Position numbers and translations under genes: made by a program. Under the pieces are notes generated by a model. It was given only the letters and a program-made list of their open reading frames with translations, did not search any database and had not been told where the DNA came from. 14,497 nucleotides of DNA from Chloroflexota bacterium (GTDB lineage: Bacteria > Chloroflexota > UBA6077 > JACCZL01). Shown in pieces: positions 6,725-14,444 of this stretch (position 1 is its first letter; each line of letters opens with the position of its first letter). The stretch lies in assembly GCA_020845495.1 (NCBI GenBank), contig JADLFM010000220.1:1-14497 (forward strand), written 5' to 3'.

Positions 6725-8761
6725 ATGACCGAACGGATGAACTTGACGCGCAAGCTGATCGCCGCGCACCTCGTCGCCGGCGAGATGGTCCCGGGCGAGG
6801 AGATCGGCATCAAGATCGATCAGACCCTCACCCAGGATGCGACGGGCACCCTCGCCTACCTCATGTTCGAGGCGATGGGCCTGCCGCGCGTCAAGACCGA
6901 GTTGTCGGTCAGCTACGTCGACCACCAGTTGCTTCAGGTCGACACCCGTAACGCCGACGACCACACCTACTTGCAGGACGTCGCGTACAAGCACGGCATC
7001 CACTACTCGAAGCCCGGCAACGGTATCTGCCACCAGATCCACCTGGAGCGCTTCTCGCGGCCCGGCGACGCGCTGCTCGGCTCGGACAGCCACACGCCAA
7101 CCTGCGGCGGTGTCGGGATGTTGGCGCTCGGGGCGGGTGGTCAGGATGTGGCCTGCGCGATGGCCGGCCTTCCCTTCTACCTCCGCATGCCCAAGGTGCT
7201 CGGAATCGAGCTACGCGGCAAGCTCCAGCCGTGGGTTGCTTCGAAAGACGTCATCCTCGAAGTGCTCCGCCGCCTGAGTGTCAAGGGCGGGGTTGGCCAT
7301 ATCTTCGAGTATTACGGCCCCGGTGCGGCCTCCCTCGAAGTGACCGACCGAGCGACCATCTCGAACATGGGTGCCGAAGCTGGCGCGACGACGTCGATCT
7401 TCGCCTCGGATGAGAAGACCCGCCGCTACTTCGCCGCCCAGGGGCGCGAGGACCGCTTCCGCCTGGTCGGTCCGGACCCTGGCGCCGACTACGACGAGCA
7501 TCTCGTTATCGATCTGGACCAGCTTGGGCCGCTGGTAGCGAAGCCGCATATGCCCGACAACGTCGTGCCCATCGAGGAGCTACTCGGGATGCCGGTCGAT
7601 CAGGTTGCGATTGGCTCCTGCACCAACTCGTCGTATCAAGACCTGATGGTGATGGCCCGCATCCTCAAAGGTCGGATCGTCCATCCCAAAGTGAACGCAG
7701 TCTGTAGCCCTGGCTCCCGTCAGGTCTACAACATGATCGCTCAGAACGGCGCGCTGGCCGACCTGATCGCGGCCGGCGTCCGGATGCTCGAGTCGTCCTG
7801 CGGCCCCTGTCCGGGCCTGGGCGCGGTCCCGCAGACAGGGGCGATCTCGCTGCGAGCCTTCAACCGCAACTTCGAGGGGCGCTGCGGCGCGCCGGGCATC
7901 AACGTCTACCTGGCCAGCCCGGTTACCTGCGCGGCGGCGGCAGTCGCCGGCAAGGTGATCGACCCACGCACCCTGACCGACATCCCGCACAAGATTCGCC
8001 TGCCGAAGCAGTACCTCATCGACGACCGGATGATCATCCCGCCCGCCGACGACGGGGCCGACGCCGAGATTCGGCGCGGCCCGAACATCAAGCCGATCCC
8101 AACCCGTGCGCCGATGGACGAGACGATTCACGGGACCGTTCTGACTCGTGTCGGCGACAACATCAGCACCGACGGTATCCTGCCGGCGCATGCAAACATC
8201 CTGGCACTGCGCTCGAACGTACCGGCCATCTCCGATCACGTCTTCAAGTTCGTCGACCCCACGTTCGTCGGGAAGGCGAAGGAGCGAGGCGGTGGAATCA
8301 TCGTCGCAGGCCAGAACTACGGCCAGGGCTCCAGCCGCGAGCACGCTGCGCTCGCCCCCAGCTATCTCGGCGTGAAGGCCGTCATCGCCAAGGGTTTCGC
8401 CCGCATCCACCGCGCCAACCTCACGAACTTCGGCGTGCTACCGCTCAGCCTCGTCGACGAGACTGACTACGACCTCCTCGACCCGGACGATCGACTCGCC
8501 ATCCCAGACGTTCGCGCGCATCTCGCATCAGGTGAGTCCGAGGTCCCGGTTGACAATCTGACCAAGGGGCGAACCATCCTCACCCGCGTCGACGCGAGCG
8601 ACCGTCAGCGCCATTTGCTACTGGTGGGCGGCCTGCTAAACTCCGTGCGCGCCGCCGGCCTCGATGGCGCGAGCGATCCGGGCAACGGTTCTGGGGCACA
8701 CGAGCCGGCCGGCCCGAACAGCGCCCACGGGAGCGTGAGCCTGAGCGTCAGCCCAGGCTGA
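6725..8761 (+). CDS. Aconitate hydratase (short, Aquifex-type)
   Basis: This enzyme interconverts citrate, cis-aconitate and isocitrate through a [4Fe-4S] cluster in the TCA cycle; related enzymes also act on methylcitrate. The 678 residues match the shorter aconitase type rather than the roughly 860-900-residue AcnA/AcnB/AcnD forms. Cluster ligands are Cys299 in GSCTNSS and Cys359/Cys362 in SSCGPCPG. Further family motifs are GSDSHTPTCGG (119-129), the swivel domain start TRVGDNISTDGILPA (474-488), and GQGSSREHAA (533-542), containing the active-site Ser/Arg loop. GGGAAG at 6714-6719 is the ribosome site. Residues about 646-678 form a Gly/Ser/Pro-rich tail beyond the usual end after LLVGGLLNSVR. 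It lies in the citrate synthase/PrpF block after a 167-bp gap. Isopropylmalate or homoaconitate isomerase is less likely at this length. Confidence 0.95.
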   Translation: MTERMNLTRKLIAAHLVAGEMVPGEEIGIKIDQTLTQDATGTLAYLMFEAMGLPRVKTELSVSYVDHQLLQVDTRNADDHTYLQDVAYKHGIHYSKPGNGICHQIHLERFSRPGDALLGSDSHTPTCGGVGMLALGAGGQDVACAMAGLPFYLRMPKVLGIELRGKLQPWVASKDVILEVLRRLSVKGGVGHIFEYYGPGAASLEVTDRATISNMGAEAGATTSIFASDEKTRRYFAAQGREDRFRLVGPDPGADYDEHLVIDLDQLGPLVAKPHMPDNVVPIEELLGMPVDQVAIGSCTNSSYQDLMVMARILKGRIVHPKVNAVCSPGSRQVYNMIAQNGALADLIAAGVRMLESSCGPCPGLGAVPQTGAISLRAFNRNFEGRCGAPGINVYLASPVTCAAAAVAGKVIDPRTLTDIPHKIRLPKQYLIDDRMIIPPADDGADAEIRRGPNIKPIPTRAPMDETIHGTVLTRVGDNISTDGILPAHANILALRSNVPAISDHVFKFVDPTFVGKAKERGGGIIVAGQNYGQGSSREHAALAPSYLGVKAVIAKGFARIHRANLTNFGVLPLSLVDETDYDLLDPDDRLAIPDVRAHLASGESEVPVDNLTKGRTILTRVDASDRQRHLLLVGGLLNSVRAAGLDGASDPGNGSGAHEPAGPNSAHGSVSLSVSPG

Positions 8762-8762
8762 C
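8747..8762. repeat. Inverted repeat across the aconitase stop codon
   Basis: GTCAGCC (8747-8753) and GGCTGAC (8756-8762) are perfect 7-bp arms around a 2-nt centre, spanning the TGA at 8759-8761. As RNA the stem would lose its inner pair to make a loop. There is no T tract, so it is not a convincing terminator; it might affect termination of translation or mRNA stability. Confidence 0.35.
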
Positions 8763-8795
8763 CGAGGCGCCAGCACAGGAAGGGGTACTCACCCA

Positions 8796-9827
8796 ATGAC
8801 GCGATTCGCGAACCTGCCGATTCTCCCGTCGACGGTCGTCGGGTCACATGGGAAGGCAAGCTGGTGGTTTGCCGGCGTGCGCGCCCACGAACAGGGTGTC
8901 TGGGGCGAGGGTGACCTTGCCGAAATGCTCGACGACGCCGCCGATACGGCGATCCGCGACATGACGAAAGCTGATCTCGACGTCATCACGGACGGCGAGG
9001 TCCGGCGGCTGGACGGCTACGTCGACAGCTACTACGCGATCATCAAGCACATTCAGCCGATCGAGATCAAGCGCAAGGACGGCCCCTGGGGCTACGACCA
9101 GCAGACCCGCTACGTCGCGACCGGCAAGATCGACGTGCCGGAGGGTGGCCTTGGCATCGTCGACGAGTTCACGTACGGCCTCGAGCACTCCGACAAGCCG
9201 CTCAAGGCGACCTGCGCCGGGCCGCTGACCTTTGGCTCCCGGATCCACCCCGGCGACGAGTACAAGGGCACCGTCGACGTGGCCGAGCGCTTCTGCGAGG
9301 TCATCAACGATGAACTGAAAGCGCTCGTGAAGGCCGGCGCAGAGTTCATCCAGATCGACGAGCCGGCCCGTGGCAACGTCACCGGCGAGGAGATGGGCCG
9401 TCTCTTCAACAAAGCCACTGAGGGCGTCAACGCCAAACTCGCCTTCCACATCTGCTTCGGCAACCGCTACGGGCGGGGCCGCTTCCAGCGGGTCTACTCG
9501 AACTACTTCCCGGGCGTCCTGGCGGCGAACGCGGATCAGTTCGTGCTCGAGTTCGCCAGCCGCGAGATGTTCGAGGTCGAGAAGGTCGGAGCGTGGCTCG
9601 GGGACCGCGAACTCGGCGCCGGGGTCGTCGACGTCAAGTCGTTCTACCCTGAGACGCCCGCGGACGTCGCGCGGCGAGTCCAGAAGGTGCTCCAGTACAT
9701 GAAGCCGGAGAAGGTCTGGCTGAACCCCGACTGCGGCTTCGGCTGGAGCCCGCGCTATATGTGCAATCAGAAGATTACGGCGCTGGCTGCCGGCGCGAAG
9801 CTCGCCCGGGAGCAGTTGGGCCGCTGA
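8796..9827 (+). CDS. MetE-core family methyltransferase (cobalamin-independent methionine synthase-like, catalytic half only)
   Basis: The 343 residues correspond to the C-terminal catalytic barrel of MetE and lack the N-terminal half of the roughly 750-residue plant/E. coli enzyme. The presumed zinc ligands are intact: His218 and Cys220 in FHICFGN, Glu252 in VLEFA and Cys313 in NPDCGFG. IQIDEP (185-190) matches the family's substrate-binding acidic pair, and LPSTVVGSHGK (10-20) is the usual opening. The family joins a methyl or alkyl group to a thiol, most often homocysteine. Core-MetE proteins in archaea and some Chloroflexota are thought to take the methyl group from a corrinoid donor rather than folate, and epoxyalkane:coenzyme M transferases share the fold, so the substrate is open. 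AGGAAGGGG at 8777-8785 is the ribosome site. It follows aconitase by 34 bp and probably shares its transcript. Confidence 0.88.
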   Translation: MTRFANLPILPSTVVGSHGKASWWFAGVRAHEQGVWGEGDLAEMLDDAADTAIRDMTKADLDVITDGEVRRLDGYVDSYYAIIKHIQPIEIKRKDGPWGYDQQTRYVATGKIDVPEGGLGIVDEFTYGLEHSDKPLKATCAGPLTFGSRIHPGDEYKGTVDVAERFCEVINDELKALVKAGAEFIQIDEPARGNVTGEEMGRLFNKATEGVNAKLAFHICFGNRYGRGRFQRVYSNYFPGVLAANADQFVLEFASREMFEVEKVGAWLGDRELGAGVVDVKSFYPETPADVARRVQKVLQYMKPEKVWLNPDCGFGWSPRYMCNQKITALAAGAKLAREQLGR

Positions 9828-9875
9828 CGCCCGTCGCGCTTCGACTCACCGGCGTTCACGTGCACGATGGGAATG

Positions 9876-9907
9876 ACGGTCTGGGCGATGCGCATCGCCC
9901 AGACCGT
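9876..9907. terminator. Perfect 32-bp palindrome, probable bidirectional terminator
   Basis: The half ACGGTCTGGGCGATGC is followed by its exact reverse complement, giving 32 uninterrupted self-complementary bases. G-U and A-U pairs can extend the RNA stem by about three pairs. It lies between convergent genes, 49 bp after the MetE-core stop and 45 bp before the oxidoreductase stop, where a two-way terminator is expected. Neither side has a real T run (TGTCGTCT to the right), so either this lineage terminates on weak U tracts or the site works as a roadblock or processing stem. Confidence 0.7.
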
Positions 9908-9951
9908 TGTCGTCTGCGCTTGCGTGCCTGCTCGCCACACGAGCGGTCGGC

Positions 9952-10851
9952 TTAGTCGCCCAGCCGGGGCCGGACGTCGCGGGCGAAGGCTTCCATCTGA
10001 GCCGCGAAGTCGTCGGGGTCATGGGCGGCGAACTCGAGGACCAGATGCTTGGCGCCAAGCTGGTGCAACTCTTCGACCTGCTCGGCCAGCCGCTCGGGCG
10101 TCCCCTCCAGCATGTGGCCTGCGTGAGCCGGGCGGGGAGAACCGCGTTTGTCCAGGACGAGTCGGGCGTCGATCCGGGGCGCGAGCAGCGGCGCCTGCTC
10201 CCGCCCGAAACGCTCGCAGAGTTGCTGAATGGCAACCTGGCCGGCCCGTAGCTCGGCGGGCGTTCGGTTGATCGGATGCCAGGCGTCGCCGAACTCGACG
10301 GCGCGGCGAAGCGCGGCCGGACTGTGCCCGCCGACCCAGATTGGTGGATACGGCTTCTGGACCGGACGGGGCAAGAACTCGACGTCGTGGAACTGGGTGA
10401 ACTCGCCATCGAACGACGGCGCGTCGCTGGTCCACAGTTCGCGCATGACTCGTAGGTACTCGTCGGTCATAGCTCCCCGACGCTCGAATGGCAGGCCGAG
10501 AATCGCGGACTCGGCAGCGTTCCAGCCCGAGCCTACGCCGAGGACGATGCGCCCGTTGCTGAGATCGTCGAGCGAGGCGATCATCCTGGCCGCCAACACG
10601 CCGTGACGGTATGGGAGGACGAGCACGCTCACGCCAAGGTGAATCCGCTCGGTCAGACCAGCCGCCAGGCCGAGCACCACCAGCGGATCGTACAGTCGCC
10701 CAAACTGCTGGGCGTCCTGGCGCGGCGCGATCACGTGGTCGATGGTCCAGATCGAGTCGTAGCCGAGCCGCTCGGCCTGGACGATGCTGTCGCGGATCAC
10801 CTGTCTGCTGGCGAGCCTTCGGACGCTGGGAATCCAGATCCCGATCTTCAC
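9952..10851 (-). CDS. LLM-class (luciferase-like) F420-dependent oxidoreductase
   Basis: This 299-residue TIM-barrel protein of the bacterial-luciferase superfamily is probably a cytosolic F420- or flavin-dependent oxidoreductase. Family features are the KIGIWIP start, AERLGYDSIWTIDHV (26-40), the loop NGRIVLGVGSGWNAAE (99-114), and PPIWVGGHSPAALRRA (169-184). The TPERLAEQVEELHQLGAKHLV segment (251-271) is standard for F420-type members. Start choice: the frame is open upstream, but the extra residues are not family-like. The GTG at 10851 is preceded six bases away by GAAGGGG. An overlapping ATG exists in a different frame. It is convergent with the metabolic block and divergent from the small gene at 11022. 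The substrate cannot be told from sequence, and specificity for F420 rather than FMN is an inference. Confidence 0.92.
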   Translation of the reverse strand: MKIGIWIPSVRRLASRQVIRDSIVQAERLGYDSIWTIDHVIAPRQDAQQFGRLYDPLVVLGLAAGLTERIHLGVSVLVLPYRHGVLAARMIASLDDLSNGRIVLGVGSGWNAAESAILGLPFERRGAMTDEYLRVMRELWTSDAPSFDGEFTQFHDVEFLPRPVQKPYPPIWVGGHSPAALRRAVEFGDAWHPINRTPAELRAGQVAIQQLCERFGREQAPLLAPRIDARLVLDKRGSPRPAHAGHMLEGTPERLAEQVEELHQLGAKHLVLEFAAHDPDDFAAQMEAFARDVRPRLGD

Positions 10852-10857
10852 ATGGCA

Positions 10858-10864
10858 CCCCTTC
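10858..10864 (-). promoter_or_regulatory. Ribosome binding site supporting the GTG start
   Basis: GAAGGGG on the minus strand lies 6 nt before the GTG at 10851. It supports GTG over the upstream in-frame starts, which would add up to 50 non-homologous residues. Confidence 0.7.
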
Positions 10865-10889
10865 GTACCTGGTCGCGGTTGGCATTCTC

Positions 10890-10909
10890 CACGCTGCGCG
10901 GCCAGCGTG
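10890..10909. repeat. 7-bp inverted repeat in the divergent intergenic region
   Basis: CACGCTG (10890-10896) and CAGCGTG (10903-10909) are perfect arms around CGCGGC. The element lies about 40 bp upstream of the oxidoreductase start and 113 bp before the small gene start. It could be an operator or a leader hairpin; the sequence does not decide. Confidence 0.35.
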
Positions 10910-10967
10910 CGGCGCGCTGAAGCGGCCGACCCGCGGCACTGCGCCCTCGCTGACGGCTCGCTGGGAG

Positions 10968-10996
10968 TTGGCGCGACCACTCGATTGCCGTAGCCT
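10968..10996 (+). promoter_or_regulatory. Candidate promoter for the small Cys-containing gene
   Basis: TTGGCG (10968-10973) matches four positions of TTGACA. A 17-bp spacer leads to TAGCCT (10991-10996), a three-of-six -10. Transcription would start about 19 nt before the ATG at 11022. The spacing is ideal, but the -10 is weak. Confidence 0.35.
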
Positions 10997-11021
10997 GCCA
11001 CTCCTGAAGCCAGAGGAAGCC

Positions 11022-11321
11022 ATGAGTGAGCCGCAGCCGCTCACAGGCTACCACGTCTGCCTGACGCCCGCTGGCTTCTCCGTGCACCAGCGGTGCAACG
11101 GGTACGCCGAGCGTTTTGGGCGCGCCTGGGTGCGTCTCTTGCACGCGCCAGTCTCTCTGCTATCCATGCCTCGGCTGCTGCTGCGCGGGCCAGACGATCT
11201 GGAGGCCCACCGACTCTGCGATGAATGTTGGGCCAACAATACGATGCCGGCTCCAGAGCGACTCTTCATGCTGGACGCCGGTAGCCGATGCGCGCCGTCA
11301 GGCGGGAGCGCTGAGACGTGA
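11022..11321 (+). CDS. Small Cys-containing hypothetical protein (99 aa)
   Basis: I do not recognise this protein. It begins MSEPQPLTGYHVC and has cysteines at 13, 25, 66, 69 and 90. Cys66-x2-Cys69 (LCDECW), together with Cys13 and Cys25, could form a zinc site of the widely split kind. There is no signal peptide or clear membrane helix; residues 34-55 are hydrophobic but broken by Arg, His and Pro. AGAGGAAG at 11012-11019 is a good ribosome site 2-3 nt before the ATG, slightly close. The longer in-frame ORF reaching back to 10611 overlaps the opposite-strand oxidoreductase and is rejected. The stop overlaps a GTG at 11318 that opens the frame of the GH65 gene, although the GH65 protein probably starts much later. 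Confidence 0.55.
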   Translation: MSEPQPLTGYHVCLTPAGFSVHQRCNGYAERFGRAWVRLLHAPVSLLSMPRLLLRGPDDLEAHRLCDECWANNTMPAPERLFMLDAGSRCAPSGGSAET

Positions 11322-11551
11322 TGTCCTACGCCCGAGCGAGCTCGGATCTCGAAGATGCAGAGCAGCCGAGAGGCGCACGTGACGGGCACGCCCCTTGCCG
11401 GTCATCGGGGCACGCGGTAGTTGAGCGGAGTGCAGCCGCCTCACTGGGGGCGCACGCGGGCCGCCGGCGCAGGCACTGTACGTCCCTCACTATGACGTAT
11501 CGCACGGGCCAACGGCGTGGCCGGTGGCCTGTATGGACTGCTGGAGGGGCG

Positions 11552-13960
11552 ATGATTGAGGAAGGCGTCTTCACCGTCGAGCCGTGGGCCATCGTCGAGC
11601 CGTCGCTGCGACTCGATCTGCTTGGGCAGACCGAGTCCATCTTTGCCCTGTCGAACGGGCATATCGGACTGCGTGGCAATCTCGATGAGGGGGAGCCGCA
11701 CGTCGTCCCCGGCACGTACTTGAACGGGTTCTACGAGACGATCCCGTTGCCGTACGCCGAACGTGGGTACGCCTACCCCGAGCAGGGTCAGTCGCTCATC
11801 AACATTACCGACGGTAAGCTGTTCCGGCTGCTCGTCGATGACGAGCCGTTCGATGTTCGGTATGGGACGCTACAGCGCCACGAGCGGCGGCTCGACCTGC
11901 GTGACGGCGTGCTACGGCGGGACGCGGAATGGACGTCGCCGGCTGGACAGACGGTCCGAGTCCGGTCGACTCGCCTCGTCTCGTTCGTTCAGCGGGCCAT
12001 CGCGGCAGTGTGCTACGAGGTTGAGGCGGTCGGCGCCTCAGCCCGCATCGTCGTGCAATCGACGCTTGTCGCTAACGAGCCGGTTCCCGAGCAGACCGAC
12101 GATCCTCGTGCCGCCGCCGCACTCCGTACGCCGCTGATCGGGGAATATCACGCCCACCAGGACCTCGAGATCGTGCTCGGACATCGGACCCGGACCAGCA
12201 GTTTGCGGATGGCTGCCGGCCTCGAGCACGTGGTCGATGGTCCTGACGGAACGGTGACCGACTCCGAAAGCCAGCCAGATCTGGCGCGGGTCAATATCAG
12301 CACCGAGTTGGCACCAGGGCAGACGTTGAAGGTCGTCAAGCTGCTGTCGTATGGCTGGTCGAGCAGGCGCTCGATGCCGGCCCTGTGCGATCAGGTTGAT
12401 GCGGCGCTCTCGGCGGCCAGGCGTACTGGCTGGGACGGACTCGTGACCGAGCAGCGCAAGTACCTCGACGAGGTGTGGGAACGCGCTGGCATGGACCTGG
12501 AGGGCGATCCAGCGCTCGAGCAGGCGGTGAGATTCGCGCAGTTCCAGGTGCTGCAAGCCGCCGCTCGTGCCGAGCAATGCGCGATTCCGGCCAAGGGGCT
12601 CACCGGCCGCGGCTATGACGGGCACACGTTCTGGGACATGGACACGTACCTCTTGCCGGTGCTGACGTACTCCGCACCTGGCGCCGCTCATGACATCCTG
12701 CGCTGGCGCCACAAGACGCTCCCGCTCGCACAGGATCGAGCACGCGAACTGTGCCTCGAGGGAGCGGCATTTCCCTGGCGGACGATTCATGGCACGGAAT
12801 GTTCCGGATACTGGCCGGCCGGAACGGCGGCGTTCCACATCAACGCCGACATCGCGGACGCGGTTCGCCGCTACGTCACCGTGACCGGTCATACCGAATT
12901 CGAGCGTGAGGCCGGCATTGAACTGCTGGTCGAAACGGCACGGCTCTGGCAGTCGCTAGGTCATCACGACTCGAAGGGGAACTTTCACATCGACGGCGTG
13001 ACCGGGCCAGACGAGTATTCGGCGCTCGCCGACAACAACGTGTTCACCAATCTGATGGCCGCGCGCAACCTCCGCGCCGCCGCCGACGCGGTCAAGCGGT
13101 ATCCGGATCGTGCGGTTGAACTGGGTGTGGACGAGCAGGAAGCCGCGGCATGGTGCGAGGCCGCGAACTGTGTGGCCGTGCCCTTCGACGCGGACCTTGG
13201 CGTGACCTCACAGGCCGCGGGCTTCACTCACTACCGCCCGTGGGATTTCGAGTCAACGCCGCCCGAGAGCTATCCCCTCCTGCTCCATTATCCGTACTAC
13301 CTTCTCTACTCGAGCCAGGTGGTCAAGCAGGCGGACCTCGTCTTCGCCCTCTACCTCTGTGGCGATCGCTTCAGTCTCGAGCAGAAGAGCCGTGACTTCG
13401 ACTACTACGAAGCGATCACGGTTCGCGACTCGTCGCTGTCGGCGTCGATCCAGGCTGTCGTCGCCGCCGAGATCGGCCGTCTCGACCTGGCCTACGAGTA
13501 CCTACGTGAAACCGCCTTCATCGATCTGCGCGACCGTACGGGGAACACCGTCGAAGGCGTGCACCTCGCCTCGCTGGCCGGAGCGTTCCTTGCCGTCGTT
13601 GCCGGGTTCGGCGGCCTGCGCGATCATGGCGACGTCCTGGCCTTCGCGCCGCGTTTGCCATCTCCACTGTCCAGACTGACGTTCCGCTTGCTGTACCGGG
13701 GCCGGCGTCTGCGCGTCGACATCCGGGCCGATCACGCCCGCTATGAGTTATTGGCTGGCGAACCGGTCGACCTGCTCCACCATGGCGAGCCGTTCACGCT
13801 GGTGAAGGGGCATCCACAGATCCGCACCTATCCGCCATTGCCGGCGCAGGCGCCAATCGCGCCGCCGCCAGGACGAAGCCCCGGCCGGCGCGGTGTCGGC
13901 ACGGACGTGCGTACTGGCCAGTCGACGCCAGCCCGGCCTCGAAAGGCTGTCCGCACCTGA
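11552..13960 (+). CDS. Glycoside hydrolase family 65 disaccharide phosphorylase
   Basis: GH65 enzymes cleave alpha-glucosides such as maltose, trehalose, kojibiose or nigerose with phosphate, giving beta-glucose 1-phosphate and a sugar; some members are hydrolases. Of the 802 residues, about 1-270 form the N-terminal beta-sandwich (FALSNGHIGLRGNLDEGEPH at 31-50), 315-690 the (alpha/alpha)6 barrel, and 695-755 the C-terminal sheet. Within the barrel, GHTFWDMDTY (357-366) is conserved, Glu488 in GVTGPDEYSA is the general acid, and KQAD (592-595) and RDSSLS (625-630) match the sugar/phosphate region. Residues 765-802 are a Pro/Arg-rich tail. ATG 11552 has GGAGGGG just before it and starts at the usual family N-terminus; the frame is open to GTG 11318 but that stretch is Arg-rich and not family-like. 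No beta-phosphoglucomutase gene follows. Sugar specificity is not predictable here. Confidence 0.93.
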   Translation: MIEEGVFTVEPWAIVEPSLRLDLLGQTESIFALSNGHIGLRGNLDEGEPHVVPGTYLNGFYETIPLPYAERGYAYPEQGQSLINITDGKLFRLLVDDEPFDVRYGTLQRHERRLDLRDGVLRRDAEWTSPAGQTVRVRSTRLVSFVQRAIAAVCYEVEAVGASARIVVQSTLVANEPVPEQTDDPRAAAALRTPLIGEYHAHQDLEIVLGHRTRTSSLRMAAGLEHVVDGPDGTVTDSESQPDLARVNISTELAPGQTLKVVKLLSYGWSSRRSMPALCDQVDAALSAARRTGWDGLVTEQRKYLDEVWERAGMDLEGDPALEQAVRFAQFQVLQAAARAEQCAIPAKGLTGRGYDGHTFWDMDTYLLPVLTYSAPGAAHDILRWRHKTLPLAQDRARELCLEGAAFPWRTIHGTECSGYWPAGTAAFHINADIADAVRRYVTVTGHTEFEREAGIELLVETARLWQSLGHHDSKGNFHIDGVTGPDEYSALADNNVFTNLMAARNLRAAADAVKRYPDRAVELGVDEQEAAAWCEAANCVAVPFDADLGVTSQAAGFTHYRPWDFESTPPESYPLLLHYPYYLLYSSQVVKQADLVFALYLCGDRFSLEQKSRDFDYYEAITVRDSSLSASIQAVVAAEIGRLDLAYEYLRETAFIDLRDRTGNTVEGVHLASLAGAFLAVVAGFGGLRDHGDVLAFAPRLPSPLSRLTFRLLYRGRRLRVDIRADHARYELLAGEPVDLLHHGEPFTLVKGHPQIRTYPPLPAQAPIAPPPGRSPGRRGVGTDVRTGQSTPARPRKAVRT

Positions 13961-14191
13961 CGGGCCATACGCTCAGTGCCCGGATGCCGCGAGCTCCAGG
14001 CGAGGTAAGCTGGATGACGCGAACCGGTGGGCTGAAGTTGGCTGTGCGGGCCAAACCGTGCGCAAACACGGGCAGCACCAGCCGCCAGGTGGCGCCGGCG
14101 TCTTACCGACGCTTGCACCGCTACGTACGCCACCGAAGGCCGTCCGCAGAACTGCTGAAGGCGTTCGGATCGACTCGGCTGTCACAACGAA
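13961..14191. other. Intergenic region with no gene seen
   Basis: Between the GH65 stop and the tRNA terminator hairpin, only overlapping Arg/Ser-rich chance ORFs occur on both strands, some running on through the tRNA gene. There is no clear terminator for the GH65 transcript; a weak CGGGC/GCCCG pairing (about 13960-13982) has no T tract. Confidence 0.4.
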
Positions 14192-14229
14192 GAATGGCTC
14201 CCACCGTAGCTACACGGTTGGAGCCATTC
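14192..14229 (-). terminator. Hairpin terminator downstream of tRNA-Lys
   Basis: GAATGGCTCC opening the left arm (14192-14201) is complementary to GGAGCCATTC closing the right arm (14220-14229), and inner bases (ACCGT with ACGGT) extend the pairing past a mismatch and small bulge. On the minus strand, leaving the tRNA, the hairpin is followed by TTCGTTGT, a moderately T-rich tail. It lies 15-18 bp past the tRNA 3' end, the expected place for an intrinsic terminator, and being symmetrical may also stop plus-strand transcripts from the GH65 side. Confidence 0.7.
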
Positions 14230-14243
14230 CTATCTGGTCGGGC

Positions 14244-14319
<76 letters not shown>

Positions 14320-14329
14320 AGCACAGATC

Positions 14330-14360
14330 ATGGTAGCACGGGCGCCCGGCGCCATGCCAG
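14330..14360 (-). promoter_or_regulatory. Possible promoter of tRNA-Lys
   Basis: On the minus strand, TACCAT (14335 to 14330) is a -10-like box 11 nt before the tRNA 5' end. CTGGCA (14360 to 14355) could serve as -35 with a rather long 19-bp spacer. Position is right but both elements are imperfect. Confidence 0.3.
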
Positions 14361-14444
14361 CACCGGCTCGTCCAGGGGTGCCCCTCAGCTTGTTGCGGGG
14401 AGCGGGTTGCGCTGGCGTGAGCGAAAGAAGGGCTTGCGCCAGGG

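Noticed and set aside
7580..8410. 276-codon minus-strand ORF opposite aconitase
   Set aside because: Antisense to a strongly conserved gene; the Arg/Asp/Gly-rich translation is typical of GC-rich shadow frames.
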